A stretch of 46,743 nucleotides of DNA from CAZXCG01 sp964639205 (GCA_964639205.1 CAZXCG010000009.1:1-46743); one strand, 5' to 3'; shown: positions 15,876 to 25,037, counted from the stretch's first letter. Notes: generated from the letters alone by a model not told the origin. Numbers and translations are program-made.

Positions 15876-16724
15876 ATGTTTTTCAGAGTCTTAAAGTATG
15901 ATTTCAAGAACCACCTCGTCGGAAAGTGGTGGAAATTGCTGATATTGGCGGCGTTCTCGGCGCTGATATTGGCTGTTTTCGGATATTTTGTGGATCAGAA
16001 CAAAATTGCTTTGCAGTATGCCGGCGCCTTTGAAGCGGATTTAAAGAACTATACCTTTATTGACGTTGTGATACAGTTCTTCGGAGTATACTATATTCAT
16101 CTATGGCTGGTCGTTCATGTTTTGATGATGTATATGGTGCTGTATTTTCCTTTTAAGGATTTATCCGGCTACGGCAGAATGGTTCTGGTTTATTCTCGGT
16201 CGCGCAAAAGCTTTTGGTACTCAAAATGCGCGGTTACTTTCCTGTGGATTCTTGCGTTTTATGCCGTTATGTGGATTGCTATATTGATTTTCAGCGTTTG
16301 CACGGGCGTACAGATGTCTATGACCGTAACCGAGCTGGGAATCAAATATTTTCCCATAATTTCGGACGGAAATACTGTCGAGCGTTCGGTGTATGCAGGA
16401 AGGCACATGTGGACTGCCGAGTTTATTTTGCCGCTGTTGACCGCCGCGGCAATGGCTTTGCTGCAAATGTTTTTATCTCTTATTGTGCGCCCGATGTACA
16501 GCTTTATGTTTACTGTTGCATTATATTTGGCTTCGGATGTTATAGTTACACCCGCTCCGTTTTTACTTCCCGCATACGGACTCATATACCACAACGCTGT
16601 TTTTAATTACAACGGCGGCTCGCTTGTCAGCGCGGTGGGGCTTATGTTGTGCGGGGCTGTTATTTTAATATCTGTTTTCGGCGGCGCCGTGCTGTTTAAA
16701 AAATACGAGATTTTAGATAAATAA
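15876..16724 (+). CDS. ABC-2 type membrane protein (permease) 2
   Basis: 282 residues, the same length as its upstream paralogue and 2 bases after its stop, with AAGGAG inside the end of that gene. Shared features are the MF(L/F)(K/R)(I/V)LKYD start, the SRSR.S(W/F)WYSKC loop, the ALLQ(Q/M)(L/F)LSLI(I/V)RP(L/M)YS segment and the FK(R/K)Y(D/E)IL(N/D)K end. Tight packing and equal length support a heteromeric permease pair. Confidence 0.82.
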   Translation: MFFRVLKYDFKNHLVGKWWKLLILAAFSALILAVFGYFVDQNKIALQYAGAFEADLKNYTFIDVVIQFFGVYYIHLWLVVHVLMMYMVLYFPFKDLSGYGRMVLVYSRSRKSFWYSKCAVTFLWILAFYAVMWIAILIFSVCTGVQMSMTVTELGIKYFPIISDGNTVERSVYAGRHMWTAEFILPLLTAAAMALLQMFLSLIVRPMYSFMFTVALYLASDVIVTPAPFLLPAYGLIYHNAVFNYNGGSLVSAVGLMLCGAVILISVFGGAVLFKKYEILDK

Positions 16725-16737
16725 GGTGGTGGATAAA

Positions 16738-17388
16738 ATGCCGGTTGTAAAAATTGACAATGTAACAAAGATTATACATAAAAATACTGTCATAGACGGT
16801 ATAAGCGCGGAGCTTGAGGGTCCGGCTATAATCGGCTTTAAGGGTATAAACGGTTCGGGCAAAACAATGCTTATGCGCCTTATTTGCGGACTGATACGCC
16901 CTACCGAGGGTGAAATAAGCATAGACGGGAAAATACTCAACAAGGACATAGCTTTCCCGGAAAGCGTGGGAATACTTATTGAAAATCCATCCTTCCTTGA
17001 CACCTACTCAGGGCTTGAAAATTTGAAGATGCTCGCATCCATAAAAAGCAAGGTTACGGAAGAAGAGATTCGTGCGGTAATGTCTTCGGTCGGGCTTAAT
17101 CCCGGCGATAAAAAGAAATACAAGAAGTATTCTCTCGGAATGAAGCAGCGCCTCGGCATTGCGGCGGCCGTAATGGAAAACCCCGAAATCGTTATTCTTG
17201 ACGAGCCGACCAACGCCCTTGACAGCAACGGAATACAAATGGTAAAGCAACTTATACAGAAACAGCGCGACAACGGAGCGCTGGTTATTATTTCCTGCCA
17301 TGATCTTGATATTTTAAAGGAGCTCAGCGAGGAGATTTATGTGCTTGAAAGAGGGAAAATCGTTGAGCATTTTGAAGTAGGTGACTAA
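16738..17388 (+). CDS. ABC transporter ATP-binding protein
   Basis: An ATPase of about 216 residues: Walker A GINGSGKT, signature YSLGMKQRLG, Walker B IVILDEPTNALD and switch region IISCHD. The pattern fits ATPases of drug, bacteriocin-immunity or lipid exporters with ABC-2 permeases. I set the start at ATG 16738 because GGTGGTGG ends 5 bases before it; GTG 16726 is in frame but is part of that site. It presumably powers the two permeases upstream and perhaps the third at 18078. Confidence 0.88.
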   Translation: MPVVKIDNVTKIIHKNTVIDGISAELEGPAIIGFKGINGSGKTMLMRLICGLIRPTEGEISIDGKILNKDIAFPESVGILIENPSFLDTYSGLENLKMLASIKSKVTEEEIRAVMSSVGLNPGDKKKYKKYSLGMKQRLGIAAAVMENPEIVILDEPTNALDSNGIQMVKQLIQKQRDNGALVIISCHDLDILKELSEEIYVLERGKIVEHFEVGD

Positions 17389-17389
17389 G

Positions 17390-18040
17390 ATGAGAGCCGT
17401 TAAAATTACCGCGCTGTCTCTTGTGGGGGCAATACTTCTTGTCGGAATTGTAAGAATGGTTTATGTTAACGTCACTTTTGAGGACACACCGGTGGAAATC
17501 TACGGTATGAACGAGGTTGTCGAATACGAGAGAGATTATTTTTATTACAGCGAATTCGAAAACCGAAACAGCGAGGGGTATACAATCAGCGTTACAGACG
17601 CCGAGATTGAAACGTTCGACGAATATGTATCGAGCCATAATATAGACGAGTCCCGCATTGAAAGACTGTATGCCAACGTTACCAAGCCGGAATATATAAT
17701 CGAGCTTTCCGTGAGCGTTTCCGCGGATGAAAACATATGGCAGGATCCGGGCGGTAAGACTGCCGCTGGCATAAGTCTTTACGACACGTGCGTTGTTTCC
17801 TCGGCAACTATGTTTACAGTGGATCTGACCCTGTTGGGGGAGGTAAACAAATCGATAGCGAGCACCGGAGGCATAGCGCTGAGACCCGGAACCTCAATGG
17901 ACTTTCAGCTCCCGTTTTACAGCGATGTACTCTTGGATATGCACGGAGCGGAATATGTCCGCAAATATCTGGACGATAGCGATTGGTATTTGCTTATCTC
18001 GATGTATCCTACAAAAAAAATGATACAGCTCGAATTTTAA
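17390..18040 (+). CDS. Exported or membrane-anchored accessory protein of the ABC cassette
   Basis: About 216 residues, ATG 17390 preceded by AGGTGA, which overlaps the end of the ATPase gene. One N-terminal hydrophobic segment (ALSLVGAILLVGIVRMVYV) is followed by an outside domain with YGMNEVVEYE, then GYTISVTDAEIETFDEYV. From memory this resembles the small DUF5028-type proteins found beside Bacillota ABC transporters, but I am not certain. There is no lipobox. Role unknown; position between ATPase and third permease suggests an accessory subunit facing the outside. Confidence 0.65.
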   Translation: MRAVKITALSLVGAILLVGIVRMVYVNVTFEDTPVEIYGMNEVVEYERDYFYYSEFENRNSEGYTISVTDAEIETFDEYVSSHNIDESRIERLYANVTKPEYIIELSVSVSADENIWQDPGGKTAAGISLYDTCVVSSATMFTVDLTLLGEVNKSIASTGGIALRPGTSMDFQLPFYSDVLLDMHGAEYVRKYLDDSDWYLLISMYPTKKMIQLEF

Positions 18041-18077
18041 ACGCGGACGCGTACGCTCTTTGAAGGGAGGAATCAGC

Positions 18078-18938
18078 TTGTTCAAGCTTGAAATGAAAAA
18101 AGCTTTTCACAGCAGCAGCTTTAAAATTGTGCTTATCATTGCGGTAGTTATAGCCGTGATTTGCGGTTTGTTTGCCATAAATGTCTGGATAAATAACGAG
18201 ATCTATGTTCAAAACGCACATGACCAGGCATGGATGAAGGGAACCGACGTCAGCCCGGAATATGCATCGTACACTTTGTATAATCAGTGGATTGGGATGG
18301 ACATCACCAGCTATATGTCTTCTCTGTTTTTTATTCTGCTTCCGATATTTGCCACTCTATCCTACGGCTGGTCTTATCAGTATGAATTGAAAAGCGGATA
18401 CGTTAAAAATCTTATTACGCGGGACAATAAAACAAAATATTTCCTTGTTAAATATTTCGCGACCTTTTCGGTGGGCTTTCTGGTTGCGGCAATCCCTTTG
18501 ATAATAAATATAATAGTCGCGGGACAGGTTGTGCCGCTGATTGACCCCGACCCCGCATATACGCAGTACAATTATATACAGGCGGGGCAGCTCGGCGGAG
18601 TTCTGTTTTATGAGCATCCTATGATTTTTATGATAGGCAAGGTGCTGCTCATTTCAATATTTTCGGGGCTTGTCGCCACGCTGAGCACAGCGCTTACGTT
18701 TGTGTTCAATAATCGCTTTGCGGTGATTTTTCTGCCGTTTTTGTTCATTTTTGCTTTTAATTATTTTTCCGAAGCTATATTTTCACTGTTTTCGAATATT
18801 GAGTTTTCTCCTCTTAAATATCTGCATGTTACGACCGCAAGCGCCAACGCATGGGTAATACTTGCGGAGTACCTTGTTCTTTTTGCAGCGGGCTTCTTTA
18901 CCACGGTGTTTGTCGGTAAAAAACGCGATGTTTTTTAG
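18078..18938 (+). CDS. ABC-2 type membrane protein (permease) 3
   Basis: About 286 residues with six hydrophobic spans. The short N-terminus FKLEMKKAFHSSSFKIVL and the segment YELKSGYVKNLITRDNKTKYFLVKY are typical of ABC-2 permeases of peptide or antibiotic exporters. It is not closely similar to permeases 1 and 2. GGGAGG ends 7 bases before TTG 18078, so I prefer this start over TTG 18060. Three permeases for one ATPase is unusual and could mean two transporters sharing an ATPase. It is the last gene before a structured repeat and a terminator. Confidence 0.78.
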   Translation: MFKLEMKKAFHSSSFKIVLIIAVVIAVICGLFAINVWINNEIYVQNAHDQAWMKGTDVSPEYASYTLYNQWIGMDITSYMSSLFFILLPIFATLSYGWSYQYELKSGYVKNLITRDNKTKYFLVKYFATFSVGFLVAAIPLIINIIVAGQVVPLIDPDPAYTQYNYIQAGQLGGVLFYEHPMIFMIGKVLLISIFSGLVATLSTALTFVFNNRFAVIFLPFLFIFAFNYFSEAIFSLFSNIEFSPLKYLHVTTASANAWVILAEYLVLFAAGFFTTVFVGKKRDVF

Positions 18939-18944
18939 TTCAAC

Positions 18945-19083
18945 AAGGGGCTTTGCCCCGTCGCTCAATGTGACAAAGGGCAGCGTCAGCCGCCCGTGAG
19001 AAATCAGCGGTAGATTGCATCCCCGCCGGTTCCGAAAACGGAACCCGCCGCCTTAAAGGCGGGGGACGTCTTTTCCTAAGTTA
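18945..19083 (+). repeat. Structured 3'-UTR repeat, copy A
   Basis: Begins 7 bases after the permease stop with the AAGGGGCTTTGCCCCGTC palindrome (dispersed element copy 4), then CAAAGGGCAGCGTCAGCCGCC, a GGTTCCG-AAAA-CGGAACC hairpin, and CCGCCTTAAAGGCGGGGGAC followed by T-rich sequence and CCTAAGTTA. The same blocks occur, in the same order but on the opposite strand, at 35872-36021. Both copies follow a stop codon in the direction of that gene and end in a GC hairpin plus T run. Confidence 0.75.
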
Positions 19084-19110
19084 CACCGAATCGGCTTAAA
19101 AACACAAAAG

Positions 19111-19150
19111 AATCGCAGCGAGTACAGTTCGCTGCGATTTTGTTTTGTTT
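19111..19150. terminator. Bidirectional terminator between the ABC cassette and uvrC
   Basis: A perfect 11-bp stem AATCGCAGCGA (19111-19121) / TCGCTGCGATT (19129-19139) with a 7-base loop. T-rich sequence follows on the plus strand (TTGTTTTGTTT) and, on the minus strand, CTTTTGTGTTTTT. It can serve the plus-strand cassette and the minus-strand uvrC. Confidence 0.85.
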
Positions 19151-19154
19151 AAAG

Positions 19155-20996
19155 TCAGACGCCGCCGTCCTCGGGAGGGTGAAAGTGATTGTAAACCGCG
19201 CGGGCTGCCGGTTTGGTCATACAGGGGGCTTTTTCCAGCTCTTCAAGGCTTGCAAGGCTTATGTTGGAAACGGTAAGAAAGTGCTTCAAAAGCATTTTTG
19301 CGCGTTTTTCGCCTATGCCGTCAATTTCGGTCAGCGAGCTTTTGAAGGTGTTTTTTTTTCGGCTTTGACGGTGGTAGCCTATTGCAAAGCGGTGAACCTC
19401 GTCCTGCATTTTTGAAAGAAAGGTAAAAACGCGCCTGCGTGAGTTGATTTCAATTTCGCCGCCGGAGGTTGCCGCCGCGCGGGTGCGGTGGCGGTCGTCC
19501 TTTACAAGACCGAACAGGGGTATGTCAAGTCCGCTCCTTTTCAGTACGGGCAAAACCGCCGAGACCTGCCCCTTGCCGCCGTCAAGGAGGATTAAATCGG
19601 GCAGTCTGCCAAAGCCCGAGGTTTTATCCTGAGCTTCAAAATACTCCTTAAAGCGGCGTTCGAGAACCTCCGCCATAGAAGCGTAGTCGTCCTGCCCGGA
19701 AAAGCTCTTGATCTTAAACCTTTTGTAAGCGGATTTGAGAGGTCTGCCGTTTTGGTAAACCACCATCCCGGCGACGTTTTCCGTTCCTGCAAGGTTTGAG
19801 ATGTCGTAGCATTCAATATATTCGGGGATTTTGTCCAAGCCGAGTGTTTCCTTGAGCTCCTCAAGTATTGAATATTCGCGCCCGGTTGCGCCCTTTGTCT
19901 GAGCAAGGCGCTCGCAGGCGTTGCTTTTGCACATTTTTACAAGCCGGAACAGCTCGCCGCGCTGCGGGGTAAGCAGGTAAACCCTGCCGCCGCGTTTTTT
20001 TTCAAGCCATTCGCGTATGAGATCTTCGTCCTCCAAAGAGGCGTCAAGGGTAATGTATTCAGGAACGTTTCCGCGCATGGTGTAGAACTGTAACAGAAAA
20101 TCGGCGCGTATGTCGGAATCCGCGTTGCAGTCAACAAGAAACTCCTCGCGGTCGAACAGTCTGCCGTCTTGAAAACGGAAAACCTCGAAGCAGCCCTTTT
20201 GACCGTCGCTGATAAAGGCTACTACGTCCTGCTCGCGGATTTTGCTTTCCATAACCTTTTGGCGAGCGCCGAGACGCTTTACCGCCGCAAGGCGGTCGCG
20301 TATGCGGGCGGCTCGCTCAAACTCCAGATTTTCCGCCGCCAGACGCATTTCCTCCTCCATTTTTTTGACGGAGGCGGAGCTGCCGCCCTTTAAAAATTCG
20401 AGAGCGCCGTCAAACGCCTCGTTGTAATCTTCTATTTTAATTCTGCCGGTGCAGGGAGCCATGCATTGCTGAAGATGATAGTTTAGACACGGTCGGCTCT
20501 TTTTAAAATCCTGCGGAAACCGGCGCGAGCAGGTAGGCAGACGAAAAATTCTGACCGCCTCGTCAACCGCGTTTTTAACATAGTGCGAGTTTGTGTACGG
20601 ACCTATGTAGACAGCGCCGTCGTCCGCCTTTTGCAGCGCGCAGGACAGGCGGCGCCATTTGTCGGCGGATACGCGGATGTAGCTGTAACCCTTATCGTCT
20701 TTAAGCAGAATATTGTATTTGGGAGCGTGCTGCTTGATAAGACTGCATTCCAGGATCAGAGCTTCAAACTCGCTGTCGGTGATTATATAATCGAAATCCT
20801 CAACGTTGGAAACCATCCGCCTTACTTTGTCCGGATGGTTGTTTTGCGAGCCAAAGTACTGACTTACTCTGTTTTTCAGCGCCTTTGCCTTGCCTATATA
20901 AATAATTTCGCGCTGCCTGCCGCGCATAATGTATACGCCCGGCTCAAGCGGAAGAGCCGCCGCCTTTTTGCGCAGGCGCGTCATTCGCCCGTCCAT
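19155..20996 (-). CDS. uvrC: Excinuclease ABC subunit C
   Basis: 613 residues, the normal size. The GIY-YIG nuclease lies at the N-terminus (PGVYIMRGR and IIYIGKAKALKNRVSQYF), a UVR motif near residues 205-240 (MRLAAENLEFERAARIRDRL), the RNase H-like second nuclease domain (ECYDISNLAGTENVAGMVVY), and a C-terminal helix-hairpin-helix (LTEIDGIGEKRAKMLLKHF). UvrC makes both incisions in nucleotide excision repair. It is the last gene of the metF-metH unit, 38 bases after metH, an unusual partnership. Confidence 0.96.
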   Translation of the reverse strand: MDGRMTRLRKKAAALPLEPGVYIMRGRQREIIYIGKAKALKNRVSQYFGSQNNHPDKVRRMVSNVEDFDYIITDSEFEALILECSLIKQHAPKYNILLKDDKGYSYIRVSADKWRRLSCALQKADDGAVYIGPYTNSHYVKNAVDEAVRIFRLPTCSRRFPQDFKKSRPCLNYHLQQCMAPCTGRIKIEDYNEAFDGALEFLKGGSSASVKKMEEEMRLAAENLEFERAARIRDRLAAVKRLGARQKVMESKIREQDVVAFISDGQKGCFEVFRFQDGRLFDREEFLVDCNADSDIRADFLLQFYTMRGNVPEYITLDASLEDEDLIREWLEKKRGGRVYLLTPQRGELFRLVKMCKSNACERLAQTKGATGREYSILEELKETLGLDKIPEYIECYDISNLAGTENVAGMVVYQNGRPLKSAYKRFKIKSFSGQDDYASMAEVLERRFKEYFEAQDKTSGFGRLPDLILLDGGKGQVSAVLPVLKRSGLDIPLFGLVKDDRHRTRAAATSGGEIEINSRRRVFTFLSKMQDEVHRFAIGYHRQSRKKNTFKSSLTEIDGIGEKRAKMLLKHFLTVSNISLASLEELEKAPCMTKPAARAVYNHFHPPEDGGV

Positions 20997-21034
20997 TTAC
21001 TCAACTCCCGAAAAAGCTTTACTGTGCGCCGCCT

Positions 21035-23428
21035 TTAACCCAGCACGCGTTTTGCCACATCAACGCTTGCTTTAGCGTCGCGGCAGTAATAATCCGCGCC
21101 GATTTTCATAGCGTAATCCTCGGTAAGAACCGCTCCGCCCACAAAAAACAGGCACTTGCTGCTGCCGTCCGGATTTTGCAGCTCGGGCGTGGAGCGAACC
21201 AGAGCGATTGTCTCCTCCATACTTTTAAGGGTGGTGGTCATAAGCGCAGAAAGTCCGATAAGCTTAACGTCGTTCTTCACGGCGCATTCGACCACTGCGG
21301 CGGGATCGACGTCTTTTCCGAGGTCAAAAACGTTGAAGCCGTAGTTTTCCAAAAGAACTTTTACTATGTTTTTGCCTATGTCGTGAATGTCGCCCTTGAC
21401 GGTTGCCAGAATTATTTTTCCGCCGTTGACCTGCGCTTTGCCGGAGGAATTTATTTTTTGCTTTATTATCTCAAAACAGGCCTGAGCCGCCGCAGCGCTC
21501 TGTATCAGCTGCGGCAGGAAAGTGATTCCCTTTTCAAAATCGTCGCCGGCACGGTCAAGCGCAGGGATTAAATATCCGTTTATAACCTCCATAGGGTCGC
21601 GCTCTTCCAAAAGTTGTTCGGCTATTTTTGCCGCCTGAGCTTTAAGCCCCTTTTCAACCGCGTGGGTTAGCCCCGCCTCGGATTCGGCGGGTTGGAGCTG
21701 CGCTTCTGACCTTGATGGGGCAGCGGAAGCGAAAGCTTCAATAAAGGCAGAAGCGTTGCTGTCATAGCCTTTAAGCACGCAGAACGCGCTGAAAGCGCCG
21801 CGCATTTCCCGAATGTTCGGGTTCATAATCGGCAGGTCGAGCCCGTTTTCAAGCGCCATTGTCAGAAAAGCCGCGTTTACAATTTCGCGGCGGGGCAGAC
21901 CGAAAGATATATTTGAAACGCCCAGTACGGTGTGGCAGCCAAGCTCGTTCCTGACGCGCCGGACAGCCTTTAGCGTTTGCTGCGCTCCGTCCTGCTCGGC
22001 TGACGCGGTAAGGGTAAGACAGTCTATATATACGTCTTCGCTGCGAATTCCGTAAGTTTTGGCGGTATTCACTATTTTTTTTGCAATTTCAAACCGTGCG
22101 TCGGACGTTTTGGGAATTCCCTGCTTGTCAAGTGTGAGACCAACCACGGCGGCGCCGTATTTTTTCACTATCGGCAAAACGGTTGCAAGCACTTCCGCTT
22201 CTCCGTTTACGGAGTTTACTATTGCTCTGCCGTTGTACACCCTGAGACCCTTTTCCACAGCTTTTGGGTCGGAGGAATCTATTTGCAGGGGAGCGTCGGT
22301 GACGCTTTGAACCGCCTTAACCACGGTTTCCATCATTTCAGCTTCGTCTATTTCCGGCAGACCTACGTTGACGTCCAAAATTTCGGCTCCCGCCTCGGTT
22401 TGCTCAATAGCCTGCCTGAGAATGTAATCTATGTTGCGGTCGATAAGCGCCTGCTTGAAAAGCTTTTTGCCCGTGGGATTTATCCTTTCGCCTATTATAT
22501 GCGGGCGGTCAAGCGTAACCGCGCAGGAGGCGCTGCATATGCAGGAGGGGATTTCGGACTTTCCGGGAGTATATTCGGCGCTTGAAATTCGCCGGTGCAG
22601 AGCTCGTATATACTCGGGAGTTGTTCCGCAGCAGCCGCCGGCAAACTTGATTCCGAGCGGCAGAAGAGCCTCTATGCTTTCGGCAAAAGAATCCGCGTCC
22701 ACGTTATAGGCTCCGGTGAGAGGGTCAGGAAGTCCGGCATTTGGCTTGATAACAAGCGGAAGATTTGTAAACGCCGCCGTCTGCTCCAAAATGGGCCGCA
22801 TTTCCTTTGGACCGAGCGAGCAGTTTACGCCGACGGCGTCAACTCCCAGAGCCGTAAGCGTTGTTGCCATTGCGGCGGGCGAGCAGCCGGTAAAGGTTCT
22901 GCCGTTAGCTTCAAAGGTCATAGTGCAGAGTATGGGCTTGTCGGTGTTTTCTTTTGCGGCGAGTACGGCGGCTTTAAGCTCGTAGAGATCTGTCATTGTT
23001 TCAAAAACTATAAGGTCGCAGTCCTGTGCGGCGGCAACAATTTCCGCAAACATTTCATACGCTTCCTCAAAGCGCATGGATCCGGCAGGCTCGGCAAGTC
23101 TGCCTATCGGACCTACGTCGAGCGCCACAAGCGTCCCGGTACCCTCGCACGCTCTGCGGGCGTTCTCAATAGAAGCGGTGACAATCTGATATACCGAGCT
23201 GCTGCAATCGTGCAGCTTATATGAATTTGCGCCGAAGGTGTTGGTATATATTATATCCGCTCCCGCTTCGACATATTGCCGGTGAATTTCTGTGATTATT
23301 TCGGGATGGGTAACTGAATAAAGCTCCGGAATTTCACCGGGCTTAAGTCCGCTTTTCTGAAGCATGGTACCCATAGCGCCGTCTAAAAAAATTATTTTTT
23401 TATTTTCAAGAAATTCGTTAAAGCTCAC
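21035..23428 (-). CDS. metH: B12-dependent methionine synthase without activation domain
   Basis: 797 residues in module order: homocysteine-binding barrel with zinc cysteines (GVNCSLGP and GGCCGTTPEY), pterin-binding domain (HIIGERINPTGKK and later LGVSNISFGLP), a helical cap, and the cobalamin domain with DIHDIGKNI, where the histidine coordinates cobalt. Full-length MetH of Enterobacteria is about 1,230 residues and has a C-terminal AdoMet-binding activation domain. That domain is absent here and supplied by the neighbouring gene, which overlaps its start by 11 bases. The enzyme transfers the methyl group from methyl-tetrahydrofolate to homocysteine. Confidence 0.95.
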   Translation of the reverse strand: MSFNEFLENKKIIFLDGAMGTMLQKSGLKPGEIPELYSVTHPEIITEIHRQYVEAGADIIYTNTFGANSYKLHDCSSSVYQIVTASIENARRACEGTGTLVALDVGPIGRLAEPAGSMRFEEAYEMFAEIVAAAQDCDLIVFETMTDLYELKAAVLAAKENTDKPILCTMTFEANGRTFTGCSPAAMATTLTALGVDAVGVNCSLGPKEMRPILEQTAAFTNLPLVIKPNAGLPDPLTGAYNVDADSFAESIEALLPLGIKFAGGCCGTTPEYIRALHRRISSAEYTPGKSEIPSCICSASCAVTLDRPHIIGERINPTGKKLFKQALIDRNIDYILRQAIEQTEAGAEILDVNVGLPEIDEAEMMETVVKAVQSVTDAPLQIDSSDPKAVEKGLRVYNGRAIVNSVNGEAEVLATVLPIVKKYGAAVVGLTLDKQGIPKTSDARFEIAKKIVNTAKTYGIRSEDVYIDCLTLTASAEQDGAQQTLKAVRRVRNELGCHTVLGVSNISFGLPRREIVNAAFLTMALENGLDLPIMNPNIREMRGAFSAFCVLKGYDSNASAFIEAFASAAPSRSEAQLQPAESEAGLTHAVEKGLKAQAAKIAEQLLEERDPMEVINGYLIPALDRAGDDFEKGITFLPQLIQSAAAAQACFEIIKQKINSSGKAQVNGGKIILATVKGDIHDIGKNIVKVLLENYGFNVFDLGKDVDPAAVVECAVKNDVKLIGLSALMTTTLKSMEETIALVRSTPELQNPDGSSKCLFFVGGAVLTEDYAMKIGADYYCRDAKASVDVAKRVLG

Positions 23429-24065
23429 AGCGTAAACCGTCCTTTCTGTAGCGGCAAATGTTTTTCATATTGCAGCCGGCGCAGCCACGTCTGCGTTTTT
23501 CCGGGGGCGCGTCGGACAGCCCAACCACAGCGGTAACCGATTTGGTCGGCTCCAACATACAGCTTTGCGCGGTACACACGCCGATTTTCCTCGGAGCGTC
23601 GAGGATTCGCAGGAACACTCCCTGCTTTTCTATCGGATAATCGCCGTATCCGCAGGAAAACCTCCACGTCGGAAAAAACTCGGGAAAATCCGCGCGGATC
23701 ATTTCGTCAATACAATCGCACACCTGCTCCACCGCGGCGCTTGCAAGCGCGTCAAGCACAACCGCCTTGTCCATTTCGTTTATGCTCAGACGGCGTATAA
23801 GACGATCCACGCCGCTTCCGAGCGTAGCGCAGAGAAGCACGGCTCTGCGGCAGCCCTTGAGGTGCCGCATAATGTCGCTGCCGCCCATAATTTCCGGGCA
23901 GGGCAGGTCGATTGCCTTATATATATATTTTATTTCCAATGCGTTAAGAAGTTGTTTTTCGCATTCGTCAACCAGATTTTCAATTTGCTCGGTAAGCCGG
24001 GTTCCCTTTCTGCGCCCGAGATAACGCAGAGCCTCGTTTTTGTTAATTTCGGTTAGCTTAATCAT
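23418..24065 (-). CDS. Stand-alone MetH activation (AdoMet-binding) protein
   Basis: 215 residues. The conserved core WRFSCGYGDYPIEKQ, ILDAPRKIGV and EPTKSVTAVVGL is that of the MetH activation domain, which rebinds AdoMet to remethylate oxidised cobalamin. Here it is a separate protein lying between metF and metH, overlapping both (4 bases with metF, 11 with metH). The C-terminal 25 or so residues carry four cysteines, CAGCNMKNICRYR and a final C, which the large MetH enzyme does not have; they could bind a metal or an iron-sulfur cluster that brings electrons for reactivation. Identification is firm, the cysteine role is inference. Confidence 0.9.
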   Translation of the reverse strand: MIKLTEINKNEALRYLGRRKGTRLTEQIENLVDECEKQLLNALEIKYIYKAIDLPCPEIMGGSDIMRHLKGCRRAVLLCATLGSGVDRLIRRLSINEMDKAVVLDALASAAVEQVCDCIDEMIRADFPEFFPTWRFSCGYGDYPIEKQGVFLRILDAPRKIGVCTAQSCMLEPTKSVTAVVGLSDAPPEKRRRGCAGCNMKNICRYRKDGLRCEL

Positions 24066-24919
24066 AACAGGCTTGAAACAGCGCTGCTGATTTTTGCGGC
24101 TGTATATGGGTTGTTCATGGTGTAAATGTGAATTCCCTCAACGTCGTTTGCAAGCAGATCCACTATTTGTTCAATCGCATAGGCAATGCCCGCGTCGCGC
24201 AGAGCCTCGGGATTGTCTGCGTATTTCTGTATGATTTTTACAAGCTTTGCCGGCAGGCTTGCGCCGCACATAGCCACCATCCGCTGTATTTGACCTGCGT
24301 TGGCGACCGGCATTATTCCTGCGGAGATCGGCACGTTTATGCCGGCAATCAGGGCGCGCTCGCGGAAGCGGTAAAAGGCGGAGTTGTCGAAAAAGAGCTG
24401 CGTAATAAGGTGCTCGGCGCCCGCGTCCACCTTGCGCCGCAGGTTAAGAATATCTTCAACCTCATTCGCGGCGTCCGAGTGCACCTCGGGGTAACAGGCT
24501 CCGCTTATGTCGATTCCGCCGAATTCCCTTATAAATTCGGTAAGCTCGTTTGCATGGAGGAAATCGCGCTTGGGCTCAATGTTCGGAACAGTGTCGCCGC
24601 GCAGGGCAAGAACATTTTCAATACCGTTCGACCTAAAGTCCGTCAGCACGTTTTTGACCTCCTCGCGCGTGCTGTTTATGCAGGTTATGTGCGCCAGAGC
24701 GTCTATTTTATGGTCGCGTATTATTTTTGCGGCCACCTCGCAGGTGATTCCCGGGTTGCTTCCGCCTGCGCCGTAGGTTACGCTTATAAAATCGGGCGAA
24801 AGCTTTGAAAGCTCTTCAAGCGTATTATATATGGTTTCGGGGGGCATATTCTTTTTTGGGGGGAAAACCTCAAAAGAAAAAACCGCTCTGCCTTTATTAA
24901 ATTTATCACTTATTTTCAT
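24062..24919 (-). CDS. metF: 5,10-methylenetetrahydrofolate reductase
   Basis: 285 residues. Motifs: FSFEVFPPK near the start, FISVTYGAGGS, ALAHITC, NVLALRGD, and AGIMPV, all typical for MetF. It makes the methyl-tetrahydrofolate used by MetH, so metF, the activation protein and metH form one pathway unit. AGGAGG lies 7 bases before ATG 24919 (minus strand). Anaerobic clostridia often pair MetF with other electron donors such as MetV; none is seen here. Confidence 0.95.
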   Translation of the reverse strand: MKISDKFNKGRAVFSFEVFPPKKNMPPETIYNTLEELSKLSPDFISVTYGAGGSNPGITCEVAAKIIRDHKIDALAHITCINSTREEVKNVLTDFRSNGIENVLALRGDTVPNIEPKRDFLHANELTEFIREFGGIDISGACYPEVHSDAANEVEDILNLRRKVDAGAEHLITQLFFDNSAFYRFRERALIAGINVPISAGIMPVANAGQIQRMVAMCGASLPAKLVKIIQKYADNPEALRDAGIAYAIEQIVDLLANDVEGIHIYTMNNPYTAAKISSAVSSLL

Positions 24920-25037
24920 AGACTTTTTCCTCCTGAATTTAAGGAGCCAGACGTTTTCGAAAAATTCACCGCTGACAGTTATTGTAATATTTTATCATAC
25001 CTTTAAAAAAAAAACAACGCTTATTTGTGAGAAATAC
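24920..25037 (-). promoter_or_regulatory. metF upstream region, no riboswitch seen
   Basis: About 120 bases of AT-rich divergent intergenic sequence between metF and lexA. On the minus strand a TATGATAAAAT stretch near 24990-25000 could contain a -10 box. I looked for the conserved stems of SAM-I and cobalamin riboswitches and saw neither; the leader is short and has only a short unpaired A/T-rich segment. Confidence 0.35.

Noticed and set aside
24920..25037. Possible SAM or cobalamin riboswitch before metF
   Set aside because: The leader is short and none of the conserved stems or junctions of those riboswitches is visible.
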